A stretch of DNA of 64,000 nt, taken from positions 1,407,501 through 1,471,500 of the forward strand of contig JACKIH010000003.1 in NCBI GenBank assembly GCA_020638575.1, written 5' to 3'. Every line of letters begins with the position of its first letter. Position 1 is the stretch's first letter. This stretch comes from Rhodospirillaceae bacterium (lineage in GTDB: Bacteria; Pseudomonadota; Alphaproteobacteria; DSM-16000; Inquilinaceae). The translations under genes and the position numbers were made by a program. The notes beneath the pieces are model-generated. The model was not told where the DNA came from, did not search any database, and saw nothing but the letters and a program-made list of their open reading frames with translations. Positions 17,685 through 25,716 of the stretch are shown here, in pieces.

Positions 17685-17876
17685 CTAAGGCAAGAAGCGC
17701 TCCCGCGGGATCGACCGCTCCACCGTCTCCACCGGCGCCTGGACTTCCCAGAAGCCGAGGAAGATGGCGCCGCCGATGAGGGTGAGCACCAACAGCACCA
17801 GCACCACACGGGAAAGCCGGGCCCCGAAGCTGGGACCCTGGTGCTGGTGAAACACGGAACTGCGCCGCCGAGCCAC
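17685..17876 (-). CDS. Small single-pass membrane protein
   Basis: 63 residues: a basic cytoplasmic N-terminus (MARRRSSVFH), a single membrane helix (VVLVLLVLTLIGGAIFLGFW), and a short outside tail containing ETVERSIPRERF. Small proteins of this pattern are common before aroK in related alphaproteobacteria, where their role is not known. It lies divergent from aroK, with the region between them serving both promoters. Confidence 0.7.
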   Translation of the reverse strand: MARRRSSVFHQHQGPSFGARLSRVVLVLLVLTLIGGAIFLGFWEVQAPVETVERSIPRERFLP

Positions 17877-18031
17877 GTGGTCGGCTCCTCTGTTCGGTTA
17901 CGATTCCCTGAATCGCAGCCACTGTGCTATGCGACGGACAGGCCCTGTCAAGACCGGATGGGCACCTCCGCACCGGTCCCCTGGGTCGTCCACCCCGTCA
18001 CCCCGTCGTTGCCACCGGCCCGGACCCCAGA

Positions 18032-18634
18032 ATGCCGCCGCATCTCCGCCACCCCATCCGCAGCCCCGATCCCAACCCGGATTCGCCCGGGCTGCTGGAT
18101 CGCTCGGTGGTGCTGGTGGGGCTGATGGGGGCCGGCAAGACCGCGGTGGGACGCCGCCTCGCCAAGCGCCTGTCGCTGCCCTTCGCCGATGCCGACCACG
18201 AGATCGAACAGGCCGCCGGCTGCGCCATCAAGGACATCTTCGCGGTGTGGGGCGAACCGGCCTTCCGCGACTGCGAACGGCGGGTGATCCGGCGCCTGCT
18301 GGGCCAGACGCCGATGGTGCTGTCCACCGGCGGCGGCGCCTTCATCGACCCGCAGACCCGCGCGCTGGTCCTGGAGCGCAGCATCACGGTGTGGCTGCGC
18401 GCCAACCTGGAAGTGCTGCTCAGCCGCACCGCCCGGCGCAACACCCGGCCGCTGCTCAACGAGGGCGATCCGCGGCGCATCCTCACCGAGTTGATGGCCA
18501 AGCGCTACCCGATCTACGCCCAGGCGCACGTGGTGGTCGACACCACCGATTGGTCGGTCGACACCACCACCGATCGGGTGGAACAGAAGCTGGCGCCGTT
18601 TATCCGCTCGGTCGAACAGGCCGCCGCGGACTGA
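18032..18634 (+). CDS. aroK: Shikimate kinase
   Basis: Phosphorylates shikimate at O-3 in aromatic amino acid synthesis. About 200 residues from ATG 18032; longer in-frame starts are not conserved. Walker A GLMGAGKTAVG, DADHEIEQ with the shikimate-binding Asp, the STGGGAF loop, the lid with Arg in RNTRPLL, and YAQAHVVVDTTDWSVD near the end are all present. It is followed by aroB with a 92-nt gap, so the pair is probably cotranscribed. Confidence 0.95.
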   Translation: MPPHLRHPIRSPDPNPDSPGLLDRSVVLVGLMGAGKTAVGRRLAKRLSLPFADADHEIEQAAGCAIKDIFAVWGEPAFRDCERRVIRRLLGQTPMVLSTGGGAFIDPQTRALVLERSITVWLRANLEVLLSRTARRNTRPLLNEGDPRRILTELMAKRYPIYAQAHVVVDTTDWSVDTTTDRVEQKLAPFIRSVEQAAAD

Positions 18635-18726
18635 AGGTCGCTTGCCCGCCTATCCCGCTTTGCTGTACATGGGCCGCCGCTTCGCGCTACATCGGGAAGT
18701 GGCAATGGCGATAGACCCCCCTTTCC

Positions 18727-19821
18727 ATGACTGAGACCGTGCGCGTCAGCCTGGGACCGCGCAGCTACGACATCCACATCGCTCCCGGAGTGATCGGCCG
18801 TGCCGGCGCCCTGATGCGTCCGCTGATGGATGAACCGCGCGCCGTCGTCATCACCGATGACCGGGTCGGGCCGCTCTATGGCGAGCGCCTGACGGCTGCG
18901 CTGGCATCCGCCGATATCCGCTGCGACACCCTGACGGTGCCGGCCGGCGAGGCCACCAAGAGCTGGGCGCAGGCAGGCGAGACCCTGGAGCGCCTGCTCG
19001 CTCTGGGCGTCGACCGCAAGACCACGGTGGTGGCGCTGGGCGGCGGCGTGGTGGGCGATCTGGCCGGCTTCCTTGCCGCCGTGGCCCTGCGCGGCCTGCC
19101 CTTCGTGCAGGTGCCGACGACGCTGCTGGCCCAGGTAGATAGTTCGGTCGGCGGCAAGACCGGGGTGAACAGCCAGCATGGCAAGAACCTGATCGGGGCC
19201 TTCCACCAGCCGGCCACCGTGCTGATCGACATCGATACGCTGGCCACCCTGCCGGAGCGCCAACTGCTGGCAGGCTATGCCGAGGTGGCCAAGTACGGCC
19301 TGATCGACCGGCCGGACTTCTTCGCCTGGCTGGAAACCGCCGGTCCCGCCGTGGTCGCCGGCGACCGTGCCGCCCTTACCCGCGCCATCGTGGAAAGTGT
19401 GGCCGCCAAGGCGGAAATCGTCGGCGCCGACGAGCGCGAATCGGGCGCCCGCGCCCTGCTCAACCTGGGCCACACCTTCGGCCACGCGCTGGAAGCCGCC
19501 GCCGGCTTTGGCGACCGGCTGCTGCACGGCGAGGCCGTGGCCATCGGCATGGTGATGGCGTTCGACACCTCGGTCGCCATGGGCCTCTGCCCGCCCGAGG
19601 ATGCCGCCCGCGTGCGCCGCCACCTGGCCGCCATGGGGCTGCCGGTGCGCCCGCCGCCGGACCTCGCCGACCGCGACGGGCTGATGGCGCTGATGGCCAA
19701 GGACAAGAAGACCACCGGCGGGCGCCTCACCTTCATCCTGGCCGAAGGCATCGGCCGCGCGGTGATCCTGCGCGACGTCGAGCCCGCCCGGATCGCGGCA
19801 ACCCTGGACCAGGCTGCCTGA
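18727..19821 (+). CDS. aroB: 3-dehydroquinate synthase
   Basis: Converts DAHP to 3-dehydroquinate in the shikimate pathway with NAD and a divalent metal. 364 residues. Conserved motifs: AVVITDDRVGPLYG, GGGVVGDLAGFLA, PTTLLAQVDSSVGGKTGVN, the metal ligands in LLNLGHTFGHALE and LLHGEAVAIGMVMA, and KDKKTTGGRLTFIL. It sits between aroK and a CorC-type gene, the common arrangement in this group. Confidence 0.97.
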   Translation: MTETVRVSLGPRSYDIHIAPGVIGRAGALMRPLMDEPRAVVITDDRVGPLYGERLTAALASADIRCDTLTVPAGEATKSWAQAGETLERLLALGVDRKTTVVALGGGVVGDLAGFLAAVALRGLPFVQVPTTLLAQVDSSVGGKTGVNSQHGKNLIGAFHQPATVLIDIDTLATLPERQLLAGYAEVAKYGLIDRPDFFAWLETAGPAVVAGDRAALTRAIVESVAAKAEIVGADERESGARALLNLGHTFGHALEAAAGFGDRLLHGEAVAIGMVMAFDTSVAMGLCPPEDAARVRRHLAAMGLPVRPPPDLADRDGLMALMAKDKKTTGGRLTFILAEGIGRAVILRDVEPARIAATLDQAA

Positions 19822-19828
19822 GAGACTG

Positions 19829-21112
19829 ATGGACCTATTCGTCATTCTGAACACGCTGGCGATCGTGCTGCTCCTGGCGCTGTCGGCGTTCTTTTCCGGG
19901 TCGGAAACGGCGCTGACCGCGGCCAGCCACGCCCGCATGCACCAGCTCGCCCAGGACGGCGACGCGCGGGCCAAGATGGTCAACCGGCTGCGCGAGAAGA
20001 AGGAGCACCTGATCGGCGCCATCCTGCTCGGCAACAACCTGGTCAACATCCTCGCCACCGCCATGGCGACCTCGGTGCTGACCACCCTGGTGGGCGAGGC
20101 GGCGGTGCCCATTGCCGCCCTGGTGATGACCCTGCTGGTGCTGATCTTCTCCGAGGTGCTGCCCAAGACCTACGCCATCCAGCACGCCGACCCCATGGCG
20201 CGGGCCATCGCACCGGTGCTGCGCGCGGTGATCGCCGCCCTGTTCCCGCTGGTCACCGCCATCACCTTCCTGGTGCGCATGCTGCTGCGGCTGTTCGGCG
20301 CCGGGCAGTCGGCCATTTCCATGGGCGACTACGTGGACGAGCTGCGCGGCGCCATCGAGCTGCACCGCGGCCCGGAAGAAGACGTGGCCGTGGAGCGCGC
20401 CATGCTGCGCTCGATCCTGGAGCTGGGCGACGTGGAGGTGGCGGAGATCATGACCCACCGCCGCAACGTGCTGGCGGTCGATGTCGATCAGCCGGTGCCG
20501 GAAATCATCACCACCGTGGTGGACAGCCCCTACACCCGGGTGCCGCTGTTCGAGTCCGACTCCGACAACGTGATCGGCGTGCTCCATGCCAAGGACCTGC
20601 TGCGCGCGGTGCGCCGGCACAACGGCGACCTCACCCAGGCGATGATCACCGAGATTGCCACGAAGCCCTGGTTCATCCCCGACACCACCTCGTTGATCGA
20701 CCAGCTCCAGGCTTTCCGCACACGGCGCGAGCACTTCGCCCTGGTGGTGGACGAATACGGCAGCCTGCAGGGCGTGGTGACCCTGGAAGACATCCTGGAG
20801 GAGATCGTCGGCGAGATCGTCGACGAGCACGATCTGCCTGTGGCCGGCGTGCGGCCGCAGCCCAACGGCAGCTTGCTGATCGACGGCACCGTCACCATCC
20901 GCGATCTCAACCGCCGCTTCGAATGGCGTCTGCCCGACGATTCGGCCTCGACGATTGCCGGGCTGGTGTTATATGAGGCCCAGCGAATTCCCGAGGTTGG
21001 TCAGGTATTCACGTTTCACGGGTTCCGTTTCGAGATCCTGCGACGGCAACGCAACCAGATCACCCTGCTACGGCTCACGCCGCCCGCGGACACCGAGGAA
21101 GGCGGCACCTAG
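19829..21112 (+). CDS. CNNM/CorC-family transporter-associated membrane protein
   Basis: 427 residues. An N-terminal DUF21 (CNNM) domain has four hydrophobic segments (VILNTLAIVLLLALSAFFSG, a NNLVNILATAMATSVL region, VPIAALVMTLLVLIFSEVLPK, and a fourth). Two CBS modules follow (about residues 205-330; VLHAKDLLRAV and FALVVDEYGSLQGVVTLED), then the CorC/HlyC domain with LIDGTVTIRDLN. Family members are implicated in magnesium and cobalt efflux or homeostasis. It starts 7 nt after aroB and is probably part of the aro operon. Confidence 0.93.
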   Translation: MDLFVILNTLAIVLLLALSAFFSGSETALTAASHARMHQLAQDGDARAKMVNRLREKKEHLIGAILLGNNLVNILATAMATSVLTTLVGEAAVPIAALVMTLLVLIFSEVLPKTYAIQHADPMARAIAPVLRAVIAALFPLVTAITFLVRMLLRLFGAGQSAISMGDYVDELRGAIELHRGPEEDVAVERAMLRSILELGDVEVAEIMTHRRNVLAVDVDQPVPEIITTVVDSPYTRVPLFESDSDNVIGVLHAKDLLRAVRRHNGDLTQAMITEIATKPWFIPDTTSLIDQLQAFRTRREHFALVVDEYGSLQGVVTLEDILEEIVGEIVDEHDLPVAGVRPQPNGSLLIDGTVTIRDLNRRFEWRLPDDSASTIAGLVLYEAQRIPEVGQVFTFHGFRFEILRRQRNQITLLRLTPPADTEEGGT

Positions 21113-21151
21113 AGTCGTTTGTTGTGCCACATTGGGGCTGTAAGATAGGGC

Positions 21152-21442
21152 ATGCTGAGACATACCGCGGGGACAACGGCCGGGGAGACAGCCGTGCAGG
21201 CTAAGCCGGAAGGCGAGCACCCCAAGTTCACCCGGATCAGTGACGTGATCCTGGATGCCTGCCAGCTCGCTCTGGACCAGCGCAACCTGCCGGTGGCCGA
21301 AGCGCTGCACCAGGCCCTGGAGCTGGTGATGACCCGCTCGGCCGGTCCGCGCGACGTGGAGCGGCGCACCGTGCCGGAAGCGGTGCTGAAGAGTTTCGAC
21401 CAGATCGACGCACTCAGGCGCGACCTGCGCGGCCACTCCTGA
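21152..21442 (+). CDS. Small hypothetical protein (96 aa)
   Basis: Family not recognised. The sequence is helical and soluble: KFTRISDVILDACQLALDQR, LPVAEALHQALELVMTRS, and PEAVLKSFDQIDALRRDLRG. The helical pattern with regular leucines suggests a small helical bundle or dimer. It follows the CorC-type gene by 39 nt on the same strand. The first ~20 residues look unconserved, so translation could begin later. Confidence 0.55.
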   Translation: MLRHTAGTTAGETAVQAKPEGEHPKFTRISDVILDACQLALDQRNLPVAEALHQALELVMTRSAGPRDVERRTVPEAVLKSFDQIDALRRDLRGHS

Positions 21443-21513
21443 CAGCTTCCCGAAGTGAATCCCACCTGCCCGCAGCGCCCTTGGCGCCGGGCCCATCGCC
21501 CCGGTCAGGCGAG

Positions 21514-21531
21514 CCTCAGCCTCAGCCTCAG
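21514..21531. repeat. CCTCAG hexamer repeat
   Basis: Three exact CCTCAG units in the gap between two convergent genes. Confidence 0.6.
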
Positions 21532-21551
21532 CCCCTGCGACCGATCGTCCA

Positions 21552-22298
21552 TCAGGTGTCCACCGAACGCCGGGCGCGCGCGCGGCGGATGCGGTGGAAG
21601 GCGTTGTTGATGCGGGCCAGCCGTTCGTTGGCCAGCGTGATGAACTCGCCCGGCACGCCCATGCCAAGCAACCGGTCGGGGTGGTTGTCGCGCACCAGCC
21701 GCCGGTAGACCTCCTTCAGGCTTTCGTCGGTGATCGACGGGTGGACGCCGAGCACGGCGTAGGGCGCGTCGTCGGGGTTGCCGGCATGCTGGGCCAGGAG
21801 CTGGGCGAACTGGGCCTCGTCGAAACCGAAGACCTCGGCCACGCTGCGCAGATAGGACACCTCGCTGTCGAGGATCGGCCCCTCGTCGGCACAGGCGATG
21901 ATGAACAGGGCGTCGAGCACCCGTTCCAAGACGTCTATGCGTTCCCCGAGCATGCGGCGCAGGCGCCTGGCGTAACTGTCGTAGCCGTGCACCGACCGCT
22001 TGGCGAGGTCGAACACCCGCTCCAGGTTACCCTGCTCGCTGACCGGCACCCGGAACAGCTCGCGGAACACGGCGATCTCGTGCTGGCTGACATGGCCGTC
22101 CGCCTTGGCCATCTTCGCGGCGAGCGCGATGATGGCGATGGTGAACGCCACCGTCTGGGTGGGGTCGCGCGGCCCCTGAAACGGCCGCAGCAAGGCGTCG
22201 CGCATGCGCCCAAGCAGGCCGATCGGCTCGCCCGCACGCTCGGCGTCCTGTTGGGTGGTCAGCGCCCGGCCGGGTTCGCCGTCTGGCCCGTCCGACAT
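21552..22298 (-). CDS. TerB-DnaJ domain co-chaperone (DjlA-like, soluble)
   Basis: 248 residues. Residues about 45-165 form a TerB-like helical domain (FTIAIIALAAKMAKADGHVS, EIAVFRELF, LDALFIIACADEGP, VSYLRSVAEVFGFDEAQF) with the acidic ADGH and ADEG motifs. Residues about 180-245 are a J domain (YAVLGVHPSITDESLKEVYR) with the HPD tripeptide in RDNHPDRL, so it should stimulate DnaK. It lacks the N-terminal membrane helix of DjlA. It sits beside terD genes, as TerB-domain proteins often do, and may be part of the Ter system. Confidence 0.88.
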   Translation of the reverse strand: MSDGPDGEPGRALTTQQDAERAGEPIGLLGRMRDALLRPFQGPRDPTQTVAFTIAIIALAAKMAKADGHVSQHEIAVFRELFRVPVSEQGNLERVFDLAKRSVHGYDSYARRLRRMLGERIDVLERVLDALFIIACADEGPILDSEVSYLRSVAEVFGFDEAQFAQLLAQHAGNPDDAPYAVLGVHPSITDESLKEVYRRLVRDNHPDRLLGMGVPGEFITLANERLARINNAFHRIRRARARRSVDT

Positions 22299-22340
22299 CC
22301 CGATCCCCCCTCGGCCGCTTCGTTCCAGGCGAACCCGCCC

Positions 22341-22611
22341 TAGGGTCCGTACTCAATTGCCCCATGAGCCACGGCGGCTGACGGCGTTCGGTCCCACAAG
22401 GCGCTGAGCGCGCCGCGGTGCCTGTTCACCGCAAGGGCTCGGCAACGCCGTGGGGCGGGACGCCGCCAGCCGTCCGGAGGATTTGGCAGAAATCGGCCAG
22501 GACTGCGTCGCTCGTCGTCGAATATGCGTGGGCATGTCCATCCTCCTCACTCCTAGTCCTGTCCGATTTCTGCACAAACCATGGCCATGCGGTAATTGAG
22601 TCCGGACCCTA
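22341..22611. mobile_element. MITE-like element 1 (271 bp, TA-flanked)
   Basis: The element begins TAGGGTCCG and ends with its inverted counterpart CGGACCCTA; the terminal inverted repeats match at 23 of 26 positions. TA at both ends fits the TA target duplication of IS630/mariner-type transposons. It encodes no transposase. A 43-bp core at 22512-22554 is 42/43 identical to the core of a second element of exactly the same length at 27019-27289, in the same relative position and orientation. Its right end overlaps the stop codon of the adjacent terD. Confidence 0.75.
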
Positions 22612-23187
22612 TTCGACCTCCACCCCGTAATCGGCGGCCAGCCGCTTCAGCCCTTCGGCGTAGCCCTGCCCCACCGCCTTGAACTTCCAGTGGTCCTTGT
22701 TGCGGTAGAGTTCGCCGAAGATCATCGCCGTCTCGCGCGCCACGCCCTCGGTGAGGTCGAAGCGCACCAACTCGTCGTTGGCGGCACCGTCCACCACCCG
22801 GATATAGGCGTTGGAGACCATGCCGAAGTTCTGGTCGCGCCGCTCGGCATCGTGGATGGACACGGCGAAGACGATCTTGTCGATGTCCGGCGACAGCATT
22901 TCCAGATCGAGGGTCACCTGCTCGTCGTCGCCCTCGCCCTGGCCGGTGCGGTTGTCGCCCAGGTGCTCCACCGCACCGTCGGCCGATTTCAGGTTGTTGT
23001 AGAAGATGAAATCCTCGTCGTAGGCCACCTTGCCCTTGCGGTTGACGAGGAACACCGACACGTCGAGATCGAACTTGCCGCGCCCGCCCGGCAGCGGGTC
23101 CCAGCCCATGCCGATCAGCACGCGCTTCATGTTCTTGATCTTGTCCTTCAGCGACACGTTGCCGCCGCGAAACAGTCCCAGCACCAT
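22609..23187 (-). CDS. terD: TerD-family calcium-binding stress protein (copy 1)
   Basis: 192 residues from ATG 23187 (MVLGLFRGGNVSLKDKIKN). The TerD fold features are complete: FDLDVSVFLVN, DEDFIFYNNL, the calcium-site motif GDNRTGQGEGDDEQ, IHDAERRDQNFGMV, and GELYRNKDHWKFKAVGQGYAEGL. Known TerD proteins bind Ca2+ and act in the Ter stress response (tellurite, phage, and colicin resistance). The TAG stop codon is formed at the junction with the flanking MITE-like element, so the native 3' end may have been different. 83 nt upstream lies a second terD on the same strand. Confidence 0.93.
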   Translation of the reverse strand: MVLGLFRGGNVSLKDKIKNMKRVLIGMGWDPLPGGRGKFDLDVSVFLVNRKGKVAYDEDFIFYNNLKSADGAVEHLGDNRTGQGEGDDEQVTLDLEMLSPDIDKIVFAVSIHDAERRDQNFGMVSNAYIRVVDGAANDELVRFDLTEGVARETAMIFGELYRNKDHWKFKAVGQGYAEGLKRLAADYGVEVE

Positions 23188-23270
23188 CGCTGCCCCCTTT
23201 CTCGGATCCGCCGCCGCATGCGGCCAGCCCAGGCGGCGATCGGCATCGCCGCCCAGGCCCGGTCGTTGGC

Positions 23271-23846
23271 TCAGACGTTGACCCCGAAATTGCGGGCCAG
23301 CGGTGCCAGCCCCCCGGCATAGCCCTGGCCAACGGCGCGGAACTTCCATTCGCCGCCGTGGCGGTAGACCTCGCCGAAGATCATCGCCGTTTCCGTCGAT
23401 GCGTCTTCCGACAGGTCGTAGCGCGCCAGTTCGCGGCCGGTGTCGTTGTTGAGCACGCGGATGAAGGCGTTGGCGACCATGCCGAAGTTCTGGCGCCGGC
23501 CCTCGCCGTCGTGGATGGTCACGGCGAGCGTGATCTTCGCCACATCCGCCGGTACCCGGTCCAGCGCCACCTTCACCGCCTCGTCGTCGCCCTCGCCAAC
23601 GCCGGTGCGATTGTCGCCGGTGTGCTCCACCGAGCCGTCGCTGGAGCGCAGGTTGTTGTAGAAGATGAAATCCTGGTCCGACCGCACTTTGCCGCCCTCG
23701 TTCAGCAGGAACACGCTGGCGTCCAGGTCGAAATCCGACCCGTCCGTCGCCCGCACGTCCCAGCCAAGTCCGACCAGGATGTTCTTAAGGTTCGGGTCTT
23801 CCTTGCTCAGGCTGACATTGCCGCCCTTGCTGAGAGAAATTGCCAT
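23271..23846 (-). CDS. terD: TerD-family calcium-binding stress protein (copy 2)
   Basis: 191 residues starting MAISLSKGGNVSLSKEDPN with a GGAGCAGAAG leader. Calcium-site residues are intact (GDNRTGVGEGDDEAV), together with DLDASVFLLN, DQDFIFYNNL, IHDGEGRRQNFGMV and GEVYRHGGEWKFRAVGQGYAGGL. It is closer to canonical TerD/TerE than the downstream copy. The two form a tandem pair, probably cotranscribed and active as membrane-associated complex members. Confidence 0.95.
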   Translation of the reverse strand: MAISLSKGGNVSLSKEDPNLKNILVGLGWDVRATDGSDFDLDASVFLLNEGGKVRSDQDFIFYNNLRSSDGSVEHTGDNRTGVGEGDDEAVKVALDRVPADVAKITLAVTIHDGEGRRQNFGMVANAFIRVLNNDTGRELARYDLSEDASTETAMIFGEVYRHGGEWKFRAVGQGYAGGLAPLARNFGVNV

Positions 23847-23917
23847 CTTCTGCTCCCCAGTGAGGTATCTTTGCGGGTCGTTACACTCAACTTTACTTCA
23901 CGCTACACGAAGACCAC

Positions 23918-24544
23918 CTATACGACAACGGCATGGTCCATCAGCTCCAGCATCAAACGATCATGGGGCAGGTTGCCGTAGCCGTGGCTTTCGCGGAACG
24001 GTCCCTGGCGCGCCAGAAGGGCGGCGACGCGCCGGGCCTTCTCCTCGCGCACGCAGTTGCCGCCGAGCATGCGCCCGGTCAGCCGCTGGTCTTCGTTCAC
24101 TTCCAGTTCGGTGCCGATGAGAAGATCGGGGCGGCACCGTTCGGCGGTGAGAACCTCCACCACCAGGCGCGGCGAGCCGGTGGCGATGATGACGTAATCG
24201 CCGCGGTCGCGGTGCTCGGCAAACCGGGAGAGCTGGTTTTCCCGCCAGCGCAGGTGGCGGGCCAGCCGCTCGGCTGCGGCCTGGGCCGACGTGACCGAGC
24301 GGCCGCGCGTCAGGTGCACCAGCATGGCGTCCTTGAAGGCGGTGCGGCGGGCGCCCCAGCCGCGCCCCCAGGTGGCGAGAAACGCCCAGCAGGACGGCAT
24401 CAGGGCAAGCGCCACGCGCCACGGTCCGCCCAGTTCCTTCAGCCACGGCAGCAGCGAGTCCACCCGCGTCAGGGTGCAGTCGAAGTCGAACACTGCGACG
24501 CCGCCATGCCTTGCCTGTACCCGGCCGGCTTCTGCCTGATCCAT
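23918..24544 (-). CDS. HAD-IB family phosphatase
   Basis: 208 residues. HAD motif I VAVFDFDCTLTRVDSLLPWL, motif II YVIIATGSPRLVVEVL, the lysine of motif III in REEKARRVAAL, and a terminal motif IV-like NLPHDRLMLELMDHAVVV, which keeps the acidic pattern (family form GNSDLPML). The expected GDS/GNS step appears altered (HGYGNLPHD), so activity is probable but not certain. The family includes phosphoserine- and lysophosphatidate-type phosphatases. It lies between terD and the antiporter on the same strand. Confidence 0.82.
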   Translation of the reverse strand: MDQAEAGRVQARHGGVAVFDFDCTLTRVDSLLPWLKELGGPWRVALALMPSCWAFLATWGRGWGARRTAFKDAMLVHLTRGRSVTSAQAAAERLARHLRWRENQLSRFAEHRDRGDYVIIATGSPRLVVEVLTAERCRPDLLIGTELEVNEDQRLTGRMLGGNCVREEKARRVAALLARQGPFRESHGYGNLPHDRLMLELMDHAVVV

Positions 24545-24547
24545 CTC

Positions 24548-24603
24548 CCGGTTCCTACCTTCCGGTCCCTACCTTCCGGTTCCTGCCGTCCGGTCCCTAC
24601 TCC
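24548..24603. repeat. Tandem 14-bp repeat, four copies
   Basis: Four units of the form CCGGTTCCTACCTT, with small changes, between the HAD-IB gene and the antiporter; the fourth unit contains the antiporter stop codon. Confidence 0.8.
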
Positions 24604-25610
24604 ACGGTTGCCGCGGCCGCATCGGCGCCGAACAGCCACTCGGACAGGACATCGCCGAACTGGCTGAACACGAAGGCGCAGTAGGCGACCACGCAGACGA
24701 TGCCGACCACCCGCGTGATCGGCCCGATGCGCAGCAGCCACAGCGCGAACAGAACGCTTGCGGCGACCATCACCCACATGTCGAGGCCGCCCAGCGACGG
24801 GTCGACGTGCAGCGGCTCCAGGAGGGCCGTGATGCCGATGATCGACAGGATGTTGAACACATTGGAGCCGACAATGTTGCCGACGATGATGTCGGTGTGC
24901 CGCTTCGCCGCTGCGGCGATACAGGTGGCCAGTTCCGGCAGCGAGGTGCCGAAGGCAATGATGGTGACGCCGATCACGGCTTCCGGAACGCCCAGCACGG
25001 TGGCGCCCAGCACGGCGCCGCGCACCAGCACCTCGGAGCCCACCGTCACCAGCACCAGGCCCAGCAACAGGAACAGAAGCGCCATCCCCATGGAGGAGAA
25101 TTCCGGCTCCTCCACCTCCTCCACCTCCAGACGGCCGCGGCGGGCCAGCCGGTACTGGTAGAACACGTACACCACCAGGGCCGCGAACATCAGCGCCCCA
25201 ATCCAGCGGTCGACGACGCCGTAGTACATCAGGCCCACCAGCAGCGCGGTGGACGCCAGCATCACCATCAGGTCGCGCATCGTATCCTTGGCCGAGGCGT
25301 GCACCGTGGCGATCAGGGCAGTCACCCCGATCACCAGCAGGATGTTGGCGATGTTGGATCCCACCACATTGCCCAGAGAGATCCCTGGAAAGCCGGTGAG
25401 GTTGGCATTCACCGAAACGAACAGCTCCGGCAACGAGGTGCCGAAGGCCACCACGGTAAAACCGATCACCATGTGCGGCACGCCGATGTGCTCGCTGATG
25501 TAGACGGCCCCGTTGATCGTCCAGTCGCCGCCTTTCACCAGCAGCACGATGCCCAAGACGATGGCAGCGAAGGAAAGGACCAAGGCGTCGGTGCCGGCGA
25601 GCTCGATCAT
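24597..25610 (-). CDS. Calcium/sodium antiporter (CaCA family, YrbG-like)
   Basis: 337 residues from ATG 25610 (MIELAGTDALVLSF). Two inverted five-helix halves are visible, each with the alpha-repeat motif: VIGFTVVAFGTSLPELFVSV with GNVVGSNIANILLVIG, and VIGVTIIAFGTSLPELATCI with GNIVGSNVFNILSIIG. The central acidic loop is RLEVEEVEEPEFSS. The glutamates of the GTSLPE motifs bind the ion. It is inside a run of TerD-family genes whose products bind Ca2+, so control of calcium for the Ter system is a reasonable inference; TerC, the usual membrane partner, is absent here. Confidence 0.9.
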   Translation of the reverse strand: MIELAGTDALVLSFAAIVLGIVLLVKGGDWTINGAVYISEHIGVPHMVIGFTVVAFGTSLPELFVSVNANLTGFPGISLGNVVGSNIANILLVIGVTALIATVHASAKDTMRDLMVMLASTALLVGLMYYGVVDRWIGALMFAALVVYVFYQYRLARRGRLEVEEVEEPEFSSMGMALLFLLLGLVLVTVGSEVLVRGAVLGATVLGVPEAVIGVTIIAFGTSLPELATCIAAAAKRHTDIIVGNIVGSNVFNILSIIGITALLEPLHVDPSLGGLDMWVMVAASVLFALWLLRIGPITRVVGIVCVVAYCAFVFSQFGDVLSEWLFGADAAAATVE

Positions 25611-25716
25611 GGGAGTACCGTGTCCTAGGGGGGGCCGCTGAGGCCGGAGGGAAGGAAACGCCGGCCCCTGCCGGGACCCGGCAGAGGCCGCAATGCCGGG
25701 TGCCTGGGTGTTCGCG

